From assembly GCA_035528065.1 (NCBI GenBank), contig DATKZH010000631.1, forward strand, positions 1-6,455: DNA of 6,455 bases. The letters run 5' to 3'. This DNA comes from DATKZH01 sp035528065. GTDB lineage: Bacteria > Planctomycetota > Planctomycetia > Pirellulales > Thermoguttaceae. How positions within the stretch are numbered: the first letter of the stretch is position 1; every line of letters starts with the position of its first letter. Positions 1 to 4,993 of the stretch are shown here, one piece after another. Under the pieces are notes generated by a model. It was not told the DNA's origin, ran no database searches, and saw only the letters and a program-made list of their open reading frames with translations. A program made the position numbers and the translations under genes.

Positions 1-49
1 TCCGCTGCCGCCACTGGTCCCAAAGAACCTGATTCACTGGTCGAGCCAT

Positions 50-112
50 GACTGGGTAGCCTCCTGATACACGGTGGGAGAAAACAGAACTACCCACCAG
101 GCTACCCCAGTC
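50..112. repeat. Imperfect inverted repeat / long hairpin downstream of the orphan gene
   Basis: The outer arms are GACTGGGTAGCCT (50-62) and AGGCTACCCCAGTC (99-112). They are complementary over 13 bp with one unpaired C in the right arm. A second stem, GGTGGG (73-78) with CCCACC (93-98), stacks inside, leaving a one-sided bulge at 63-72 and a 14-nt apical loop that is A-rich on the plus strand and T-rich on the minus strand. The structure begins 11 nt past the stop of the leftward gene at 124-399, so it could act as a transcript-end structure. No T-run follows it in that direction, so a classic intrinsic terminator is unlikely and a dispersed repeat is as plausible. Bases 1-49 hold no gene; the 8-mer CACTGGTC occurs there twice (12-19 and 35-42). 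Confidence 0.55.
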
Positions 113-123
113 GTCAACAGTGC

Positions 124-399
124 TTATGTCGGGCGCTTACCATTGGCTCGATCCAGTAGACGCTCCAAATCGTCCGAGGAAATCAAACCGTCGCCTCCGA
201 CCACGGACCCGACCAGATAGTAGAGGCAGTGCAAGAAGAACTCTTGCTTCGGGCACTCGTCATCGCCCGCAAGCGAGAAAAGCAACTCCACGTTCTCGAC
301 ACACGTGACGACCAATTCCCAATCCTGCGCCCAATGCGCGTCGGGATCATAGGCCCACTGGCGGATCTCCTCGTGCGTTGGGTTGCAGGGATCTTGCAT
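124..399 (-). CDS. Hypothetical protein, 91 aa (orphan, function unknown)
   Basis: I do not assign a function. From the ATG at 399 the product begins MQDPCNPTHEEIRQWAYDPD and ends in TAA at 124. It is acidic, soluble-looking and probably helical. It has aromatic and hydrophobic positions (WAYDPDAHWAQDWELVV near residues 15-31), a cysteine- and leucine-rich stretch (FFLHCLYYLVGSVV near 53-66) and a D/E-rich C-terminus. There is no signal peptide or catalytic motif. The pattern of HEEIRxWAYDPDA followed by QDWEL resembles small planctomycete hypothetical proteins as I remember them, which is unverified. The frame stays open upstream to a TTG at 453, which would add 18 residues; neither start has a Shine-Dalgarno sequence. 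I prefer ATG because the extra residues are low-complexity. The gene stands alone between two repeat structures (50-112 and 535-592). Amino-acid composition supports a real gene over the overlapping opposite-strand frames. Confidence 0.62.
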   Translation of the reverse strand: MQDPCNPTHEEIRQWAYDPDAHWAQDWELVVTCVENVELLFSLAGDDECPKQEFFLHCLYYLVGSVVGGDGLISSDDLERLLDRANGKRPT

Positions 400-482
400 G
401 GGGCCAGGAGTCGTATCGCGCTGAACGGAAGGTTTGGCCAACGCCGCTCCCAACGAAGCGTACTACGTTGGCCAGCCAACTG

Positions 483-511
483 ATTGTATGTCGCAAGCCT
501 CGCTGAATGAA
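483..511 (-). promoter_or_regulatory. Candidate promoter for the leftward orphan gene
   Basis: Read on the minus strand, TTCATT (511-506) lies 17 bp before TACAAT (488-483). TACAAT is 5/6 of the sigma-70 -10 consensus, while the -35 match is only 3/6. Transcription would begin near 476, at the edge of a small dyad, GTTGGC-CA-GCCAAC (467-480), which could be an operator. The leader to the ATG at 399 would be about 75 nt. The call is weak because of the poor -35 box. Confidence 0.27.
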
Positions 512-534
512 GAAGGAAGGCGTCCGCGCATCTT

Positions 535-592
535 GTGGGGCACGTTTCCCAACGTGCCTTTGGGTTGCGGGCACGTTGGAAACGTGCCCCAC
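535..592. repeat. Nested palindromic repeat (REP/MITE-like)
   Basis: The left arm at 535-558 and the right arm at 570-592 are reverse complements over 23 bp, with a single extra C in the left arm and an 11-nt loop (559-569). Each arm is itself a palindrome: GGCACGTT-TCCC-AACGTGCC at 539-558 and GGCACGTT-GGA-AACGTGCC at 570-588. The element can therefore form one 23-bp stem or two 8-bp hairpins. It lies in intergenic DNA between the divergent genes 124-399 and 729-2375. Its translations read like GHVSNVP or GNVPHV, strings I recall as artefact peptides in planctomycete annotations, which suggests a genome-wide dispersed element. The family assignment is from memory. Confidence 0.8.
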
Positions 593-596
593 GTTA

Positions 597-605
597 GGGG
601 GGGGG
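597..605. repeat. G9 homopolymer tract
   Basis: Nine consecutive G residues follow the palindromic repeat directly, about 50 bp before the TATAAT box of the next gene. Tracts of this length are prone to length change by slippage. No coding frame depends on it here. Confidence 0.6.
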
Positions 606-653
606 ATCGCACAAAATCGGGGCTCCCTGGAACGATTTGGGGCCGAGAGGCAC

Positions 654-659
654 TATAAT
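654..659 (+). promoter_or_regulatory. Candidate -10 box (TATAAT) for the coiled-coil membrane protein gene
   Basis: This is a perfect TATAAT in otherwise GC-rich DNA, 69 bp before the ATG at 729. It predicts a start near 666 and a leader of about 63 nt. The hexamer 17 bp upstream (AACGAT, 631-636) is a poor -35, so either the promoter is weak or activated, or another sigma factor is used. TGGAAC at 628-633 is a possible but distant alternative element. Confidence 0.42.
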
Positions 660-715
660 GATGGGGACGGGTGGGACGCCGACCGTCGCGCGGCCGAACG
701 GGACACGGTTTGGGC

Positions 716-720
716 AGGAG
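716..720 (+). promoter_or_regulatory. Ribosome binding site AGGAG, decides the start at 729
   Basis: AGGAG lies 8 nt upstream of the ATG at 729. It supports this start over the in-frame ATG at 507, whose extra 74 codons would translate the palindromic repeat and the promoter region. Confidence 0.75.
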
Positions 721-728
721 TCTTTCCC

Positions 729-2375
729 ATGGATCAGATCCGAAGGCAGGTCCGGAAGGCCCAGCGGCAGTTGGGCTTCGGGCGGTTCATTGGGGTGCTG
801 GGATGGTGCTGTTTCGGCACCTCGCTGGCCGCCCTGGCGATGATCGTCCTGTATACCTTCTTCCTGCCGCTGGGCTGGGAGAAGGCGGTGGGAAGCGCGT
901 CGACGCTTGGGCTCATGATCCTGGGGCTGGCCGTGGCCGTGGGGGGCCTCGTGGCGTGGCTTTTGGCGGTGATTCGCGGGCAGGGGTCGATGGACGCGGC
1001 CATCGAAATCGACCGTCGCTACGGGCTGAAGGAGCGGGTCTCCAGCGCGTTGGCCTTGTCGGAGGAAGATCGCCAGAGCGGGCCGGGCCAGGCCCTGGTC
1101 GACGACGCCGAGCGCCGCGTCCGCCGCATCGACGTGCGCGAGCATTTCTCGGTCTCGCCGGGCCGGCAGATCCTGCTGCCGGTGATCCCGGCCGTGATCG
1201 CCGTGCTGATCGCTGTTCTCGTCCAGCCGGTCGGCCCGAAGCAGGCCCAGGCGACGACCGACCCGGCGATCAAGAAGCAGATCGAGAAGTCCACCGACGG
1301 TCTGCGGCGGAAGCTGGTCGAGAAGCGCAAGGAGGCCGAGAAGCAGGGGCTCAAGGACGCTCAGGAATTGTTCAAACGACTGGAAGAGGCAGCCGATGAT
1401 CTTGCCGACCGGACCAAGGGAGACCGGAAGCAGGCCCTGGTGAAGCTCAACGATCTGGCCCGGCAGATCAAGGAGCGGCGCAAGGACCTGGGCGGCGCGG
1501 AGCAGGTCCGGAAGCAACTCAATGAGATGAAGGGCATCGAGCAGGGGCCGGCCGACGAGTTCGTCAAGGCCATCAAGGACGGGGATCTCAAGAAGGCGGT
1601 CAACGAGCTGGAGCAGCTCAAGTCGAAGTTGGCCGAGGGCAAGCTGAACGAGCAAGAGCGCGAGCAATTGGCCAAGCAGCTCGAACAGGTCAAAGACAAG
1701 CTCCAGAACCTGGCCGAGGCCCATCGCCAGGCGCAGCAGGATCTCGAGAAACGCATCAACCAGGCCCAGCAGGAGGGTCGCAACGACGAGGCCGCCGAGC
1801 TTCAGGAGCAGTTGGACAAGCTCCAGCAGCAACAGCCGCAAATGGAGCAGCTCGATAACCTGGCCAACAAGCTCGGGCAGTGTGCGCAGTGCATGAAGAA
1901 CGGGCAGCTCAACGAGGCCGGCGAAATGCTCGACCAGCTCCAGTCCGACGTGGGCGACCTCCAGGAGCAGTTACAGGAAATGGAGATGCTCGAGGACGCG
2001 ATGTCGCAGTTGGGCCAGTGTCGCGACCAGATGAACTGCCCGCAATGCAACGGAATGGGCTGTGGCGCGTGCATGGGCGATAAGCCGGGTCTCGGGCTCG
2101 GCAGGGGCCGCGGTAAGGGCGACCGGCCCGAGGCCGAAGACGACGTCGACTTCATCGACACCCGGCCCCCGATGAAGATCGGCCCCGGGGCGGCGTCGCT
2201 CGTCGGCGAGGTCGAGGGCCCGAACATCCGCGGCAACGTCCAGCAGGAGCTCACCCAGCAGTTCGAGGCCGCCCGCGCGCAAACGGCCGATCCGGTGACT
2301 GTCCAGCACCTACCCCGCGGCTATCAAGACCACGCGCTGGAGTACCTCGACCGGCTCCGAGAGGGCGATCGTTGA
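729..2375 (+). CDS. Membrane-anchored coiled-coil protein with DnaJ-like CxxCxGxG cysteine cluster (548 aa)
   Basis: The role is unknown; it is probably an envelope or scaffold protein. The N-terminus (MDQIRRQVRKAQRQL) is basic. Hydrophobic segments lie at about 20-45, 58-83 and 148-168. Between the second and third is a conserved-looking cytosolic stretch (MDAAIEIDRRYGLKERVSSA, 88-107) of the kind found in large planctomycete membrane proteins and DUF4175-like proteins; that link is tentative. Residues about 180-425 form a long, very charged, Gln/Glu/Lys/Leu-rich coiled coil. Cysteines follow as C385-x2-C388, C431 and C437-x2-C440-x4-C445-x2-C448. CPQCNGMG matches the CxxCxGxG unit of the DnaJ zinc domain, and CGAC supplies a second pair. 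A Gly/Arg-rich linker leads to a C-terminal block ending LPRGYQDHALEYLDRLREGD. The start at 729 is chosen for its AGGAG site and because TM1 follows. The gene appears monocistronic and converges on the small gene at 2488-2754. Confidence 0.88.
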   Translation: MDQIRRQVRKAQRQLGFGRFIGVLGWCCFGTSLAALAMIVLYTFFLPLGWEKAVGSASTLGLMILGLAVAVGGLVAWLLAVIRGQGSMDAAIEIDRRYGLKERVSSALALSEEDRQSGPGQALVDDAERRVRRIDVREHFSVSPGRQILLPVIPAVIAVLIAVLVQPVGPKQAQATTDPAIKKQIEKSTDGLRRKLVEKRKEAEKQGLKDAQELFKRLEEAADDLADRTKGDRKQALVKLNDLARQIKERRKDLGGAEQVRKQLNEMKGIEQGPADEFVKAIKDGDLKKAVNELEQLKSKLAEGKLNEQEREQLAKQLEQVKDKLQNLAEAHRQAQQDLEKRINQAQQEGRNDEAAELQEQLDKLQQQQPQMEQLDNLANKLGQCAQCMKNGQLNEAGEMLDQLQSDVGDLQEQLQEMEMLEDAMSQLGQCRDQMNCPQCNGMGCGACMGDKPGLGLGRGRGKGDRPEAEDDVDFIDTRPPMKIGPGAASLVGEVEGPNIRGNVQQELTQQFEAARAQTADPVTVQHLPRGYQDHALEYLDRLREGDR

Positions 2376-2380
2376 GATCC

Positions 2381-2462
2381 GGATGGGCCGTACGGCGGGA
2401 TCGAGCAGCGGGAGGCCCGACTTCCGGCGTTTGAGGCCCCCAGCCGACATTACGGCCCGTCT
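2381..2462. terminator. Candidate stem-loop between convergent genes
   Basis: GGATGGGCCGTA (2381-2392) pairs with TACGGCCCGTCT (2451-2462) over 12 positions, including two G-T wobbles, enclosing 58 nt. It lies between the stop of the rightward gene (2375) and that of the leftward gene (2488), so it could serve both transcripts. A smaller perfect palindrome, GCCGTACGGC (2387-2396), overlaps the left arm. There is no T-run on either side and the loop is long, so any terminator role is tentative. Confidence 0.25.
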
Positions 2463-2487
2463 ATCCGAGCGTCAGTGGCCGCCGGGC

Positions 2488-2754
2488 CTACTTGCCGTTG
2501 AACCGGTGGGGGAGGCTGAAGGAGTAGAGGCAGACCACGGCCCCGGTCGACATCAGGCTCCACGGGGCCCAGGGGGGCGGGACCAGTTCTCGATGCGGGC
2601 CCAACTGGGGCTGAATCGGACCGAACAAGAACGGGGGTTGGTTCTGTTGCGCCGCCGGTTGGCGGTCCTTGAGGACGAACTTCTCAACGCCCAGGCACTG
2701 CGCGCCGAGGAGGATCAGATAGACTCCAACCGCCAGAAAAAAAGCTCGCCACAT
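2488..2754 (-). CDS. Small two-helix membrane protein, 88 aa (planctomycete-type conserved hypothetical)
   Basis: Function is unknown. From the ATG at 2754 the product starts MWRAFFLAVGVYLILLGAQC, forming a first membrane helix at about 4-23. A polar, Pro/Gln-rich loop (about 28-60) follows, then PWAPWSLMSTGAVVCLYSFS gives a second helix (about 62-81), and a short basic tail ends RFNGK. Both ends would face the same side. The MWRAFF start and the WAPWSLM-GAVV-YSF second helix match my recollection of a small protein family widespread in planctomycetes; a profile search would settle this. The ATG at 2754 is preferred over the in-frame ATG at 2817 because GGAG (2763-2766 on the complement) lies 8 nt before it and because the hydrophobic helix then starts immediately. 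A 12-bp perfect palindrome, CGGTGGCCACCG (2781-2792), lies 27 bp upstream. The gene converges on the coiled-coil gene. Confidence 0.8.
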   Translation of the reverse strand: MWRAFFLAVGVYLILLGAQCLGVEKFVLKDRQPAAQQNQPPFLFGPIQPQLGPHRELVPPPWAPWSLMSTGAVVCLYSFSLPHRFNGK

Positions 2755-2780
2755 GACGGATTCTCCGGAAAGTCTTCGGT

Positions 2781-2792
2781 CGGTGGCCACCG
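2781..2792. promoter_or_regulatory. 12-bp perfect palindrome upstream of the small membrane protein gene
   Basis: CGGTGGCCACCG is self-complementary and lies 26 bp before the leftward ATG at 2754, so it would fall in the leader or near the transcription start. It may be an operator, but it is short, and GC-rich DNA produces such sites by chance. Confidence 0.25.
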
Positions 2793-3192
2793 CCGGAATG
2801 GTTGCCGGACGTACCATCCCCTGGAGTTTCTGATCGACCTGGAGAGACGGTTGACTACAGCGACTCGCCCGAAGCGGCCCACCAATCGCCTACCACGGGG
2901 TGCTGATCGCAGCGGTTGTCCCTCCTTGCCAGACTATCACGGCCCCCTCAAGGGTTCCGTGCGCGTGGCGGCGGGCAGTCTCCCGGTTGCGATTTCCCAG
3001 GCACGCTCGGCCGGCGCGCTCGCCGGTCGCGCGGTCGCCGCAGCAACTGCGCTCTTCCGGTCCGCTCGTACCAGACGTAGGGAAGATGTGGCACGCGAAG
3101 AGTGTGCCGGCTACGGAAACCAGGATCACCGCGTGGCGGTTGTCAACCTCGGCCCCGGGCCGGACCGATGCAAGACATGGAGCCAAACACGG
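2793..3192. other. Intergenic region without a supported gene
   Basis: Long frames cross this stretch on both strands, but their products are Arg/Pro/Ser-rich, lack ribosome sites and resemble no family I know. Visible structure includes a GC hairpin, GGCCGGCG-CGCT-CGCCGGTC (3009-3028, with one G-T pair), and two adjacent dyads, GGTTGTCAACC (3138-3148) and CGGCCC-C-GGGCCG (3150-3162). The 8-mer CGGTTGTC occurs at 2913-2920 and 3137-3144, and again at 3190-3197 over the next promoter's -35 box; a one-mismatch copy is at 2848-2855. The dyads lie 30 to 55 bp upstream of that -35 box and could bind a regulator. Confidence 0.45.
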
Positions 3193-3221
3193 TTGTCCGC
3201 CTGCCGGGCCGGACTTATAAT
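3193..3221 (+). promoter_or_regulatory. Candidate sigma-70-type promoter of the sensor/phosphoesterase operon
   Basis: TTGTCC (3193-3198, 4/6 match to TTGACA) is separated by 17 bp from a perfect TATAAT (3216-3221). Transcription would begin near 3228, giving a leader of about 59 nt before the TTG start at 3287. This is the best promoter match in the window. The CGGTTGTC repeat overlaps the -35 box, so a repressor or activator at that sequence could act directly. Confidence 0.6.
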
Positions 3222-3272
3222 CCCCCAAACCCGCTACCGGGGTTCGGAACGTCATTATCGATCGCCGCGCAC

Positions 3273-3281
3273 GGAGTGGAG
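3273..3281 (+). promoter_or_regulatory. Ribosome binding site for the TTG start at 3287
   Basis: Two GGAG cores lie at 3273-3276 and 3278-3281, 10 and 5 nt before the TTG. No ATG or GTG lies in frame between the upstream stop (3218-3220) and this TTG, so the purine-rich site supports an unusual TTG start. Confidence 0.6.
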
Positions 3282-3286
3282 CAGCA

Positions 3287-4993
3287 TTGTCGGGAAAACC
3301 GAGAATCTTGTTTGTCGGCGACGCCCGTGAGACCGTCGAGCAGCTTTTGGGTCCGCGGGCGGAGCCGTGCGAGGTGGTCTTCGTCCCCAACCCCGTGCGA
3401 GCCCTGGCTCTGCTCGGGCGTGAGCAGTTCGACGGGGTCTGTTTCGCCTCCGGGCGCCTCCAGGAGGCCTTCCAGCTCGGCACGCTCCTGCAAAGCGAGC
3501 ATATCCTCGCGGGGATGGTCGACGGCGTGGTCGTGCTGGACCGCAACAACGCGATCCTCTCGTGCAACGGGCGGCTGTGCCAGTGGAGCGGTTGCGAAGA
3601 CGTGATCGGGGCCAATTTCTACACGGTGTTGGGAAACCCGGAGATCGTGGGGCCCGATTTCTGCCCCTTCCACACGGCGCTGGCCACCGGCTCGGCCACG
3701 CACTCCACGCTCCGCTGCGAAGACGGCCGCTATTTTCAGATCCACGCGGCCCCGGTCCGCGAGCCGCAAGGCCCACCGCAGAACCTGATCGTCACCGTCC
3801 GCGACATCACCGCGGGAGTGCTCCAGCAGCAGAAGCTGGCGGCCATCCATCAGGCGGGCGGGGAGCTGGCCGACCTGACGCCCGGCGAGCTTTTGGAAAT
3901 GACGGTCGAAGATCGGATCGAGCTGTTGAAGTCCAACATCCTGCACTACACCAAGGATCTCCTGCACTTCGACGTAGTGGCCATTCGGCTGTTGGTGCCG
4001 GACACGGGACGGCTGGAGCCGCTCCTCTCGGAAGGCATGGAGCCGGAGGCGGCCGGCCGCGTGCTGTACGCGCAGCCGCAGAACAACGGGATCACCGGAT
4101 TCGTGGCCGCTACCGGCAAGAGCTACCTCTGCGAGGACACCGGCGAGGATCCGCTCTACATGGAGGGGGCCAGGGAGGCCCGCAGCTCGCTGACCGTGCC
4201 GCTGGTCCTGCACGACGAAGTGATCGGAACGTTCAACGTCGAAAGCCCGGAGCCGAGGGCCTTCACCGAGAGTGACCTCCAGTTCCTGGAGATTTTCAGT
4301 CGGGACGTGGCCGTGGCCCTGAACACGCTGGAGCTATTGTCGGCCGAAAAGGCCGGCACGGCGGCGGCCAGCGTCGAGGCCATTCACAGCGCGGTGGCGC
4401 TGCCGGTCGACGAGATCCTCAACGACGCCGTCAACGTGATGGAGCGATACATCGGCCACGAGCCCCAAGTGGTCGAGCGGTTGCAGCGGATCCTGCGCAA
4501 CGCCCGGGACATCAAGCAGATGATCCAGAAGGTGGGCCAGAAGATGGCCCCGGCGCAAGCGCATCCGCAGCCTCCGGAACGGGAGCGGGCCGCGCTGCGG
4601 GGCCGTCGCGTGCTGCTGGTCGACGAGGACAACGGCGTCCGAATCGCCGCGCACGACCTCTTGGAGCGCTATGGCTGCGTGGTGGAGACCGCCCCGGACG
4701 GCGGCCAGGCCATGTCGATGGTCCGAAACACCGGCTACGACTTGGTGATCGCCGATATCCGGATGCCCGACATGACCGGCTACGAGTTGATGCTCAAGCT
4801 CCGCGAAGTCATCGACGCGGAGCCCTTGCCGCTGATCCTGATGACCGGCTTCGGATACGATCCCGATCACACCATCGTCAAGGCCCGGCAGGCCGGTCTC
4901 ACGGCCATCCTCTACAAGCCGTTCCGCCTGGACCAACTGCTCTCGACGGTCGAGCAAGTTGTCAGCACGCCCGGCGCCGTGGGTCAGGCATGA
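3287..4993 (+). CDS. Multi-domain signalling protein: receiver-like N-terminus, PAS, GAF, DHp-like helices, C-terminal receiver (568 aa)
   Basis: This is a cytosolic signal-transduction protein with no membrane segment. Residues about 4-66 (KPRILFVGDARE onward) look like a shortened receiver lacking the usual phospho-aspartate. A PAS domain spans about 70-180 (AGMVDGVVVLDRNNAILSCN through TVRDIT) and carries Cys93, 98, 103, 126 and 144. A GAF domain spans about 205-350 (GITGFVAATGKSYLCEDT, SLTVPLVLHDEVIGTFNVES). Residues about 352-425 form two helices resembling a histidine-kinase dimerisation domain, with IHSAVALPVDEIL where HELRTPL would lie; no ATPase domain (N, G1 or G2 boxes) follows. 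The final receiver (about 441-560) is complete, with D446/D448 in LLVDED, phospho-acceptor D490 in VIADIRMPD, T520 and K544 in LYKPF. Start is TTG 3287, supported by GGAG sites and an upstream stop. The ATGA overlap couples it to the phosphoesterase. It likely receives phosphate from another kinase; its output is unknown. Confidence 0.9.
   Translation: MSGKPRILFVGDARETVEQLLGPRAEPCEVVFVPNPVRALALLGREQFDGVCFASGRLQEAFQLGTLLQSEHILAGMVDGVVVLDRNNAILSCNGRLCQWSGCEDVIGANFYTVLGNPEIVGPDFCPFHTALATGSATHSTLRCEDGRYFQIHAAPVREPQGPPQNLIVTVRDITAGVLQQQKLAAIHQAGGELADLTPGELLEMTVEDRIELLKSNILHYTKDLLHFDVVAIRLLVPDTGRLEPLLSEGMEPEAAGRVLYAQPQNNGITGFVAATGKSYLCEDTGEDPLYMEGAREARSSLTVPLVLHDEVIGTFNVESPEPRAFTESDLQFLEIFSRDVAVALNTLELLSAEKAGTAAASVEAIHSAVALPVDEILNDAVNVMERYIGHEPQVVERLQRILRNARDIKQMIQKVGQKMAPAQAHPQPPERERAALRGRRVLLVDEDNGVRIAAHDLLERYGCVVETAPDGGQAMSMVRNTGYDLVIADIRMPDMTGYELMLKLREVIDAEPLPLILMTGFGYDPDHTIVKARQAGLTAILYKPFRLDQLLSTVEQVVSTPGAVGQA

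Noticed and set aside
671..1399. Rightward frame of 242 codons overlapping the coiled-coil gene
   Set aside because: The product is Arg/Gly/Ala-rich with no hydrophobic pattern, an out-of-frame shadow typical of GC-rich DNA.
594..1841. Long leftward frame (415 codons), Leu-rich product
   Set aside because: It is the antisense shadow of the coiled-coil gene: Leu-rich because Gln/Lys/Glu codons read backwards give Leu, Phe and Leu. It has no ribosome site and its end runs through the repeat.
2890..3139. Leftward frame with a hydrophobic start and LFAC lipobox-like motif (VILVSVAGTLFAC)
   Set aside because: The only nearby start is a GTG directly before the hydrophobic run, with no basic n-region and no ribosome site at proper spacing. 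The rest is Arg/Gly-rich with no conserved pattern. It could be gene debris, but I cannot support a lipoprotein.
2383..3330. Rightward frame of 315 codons across the intergenic region
   Set aside because: It overlaps the well-supported leftward gene 2488-2754, crosses the sensor promoter, has an Arg/Pro-rich product without family resemblance, and its first ATG lacks a ribosome site.
3215..4213. Leftward frame of 332 codons opposite the sensor gene
   Set aside because: It is the antisense shadow of the PAS/GAF coding sequence and has no recognisable domain.
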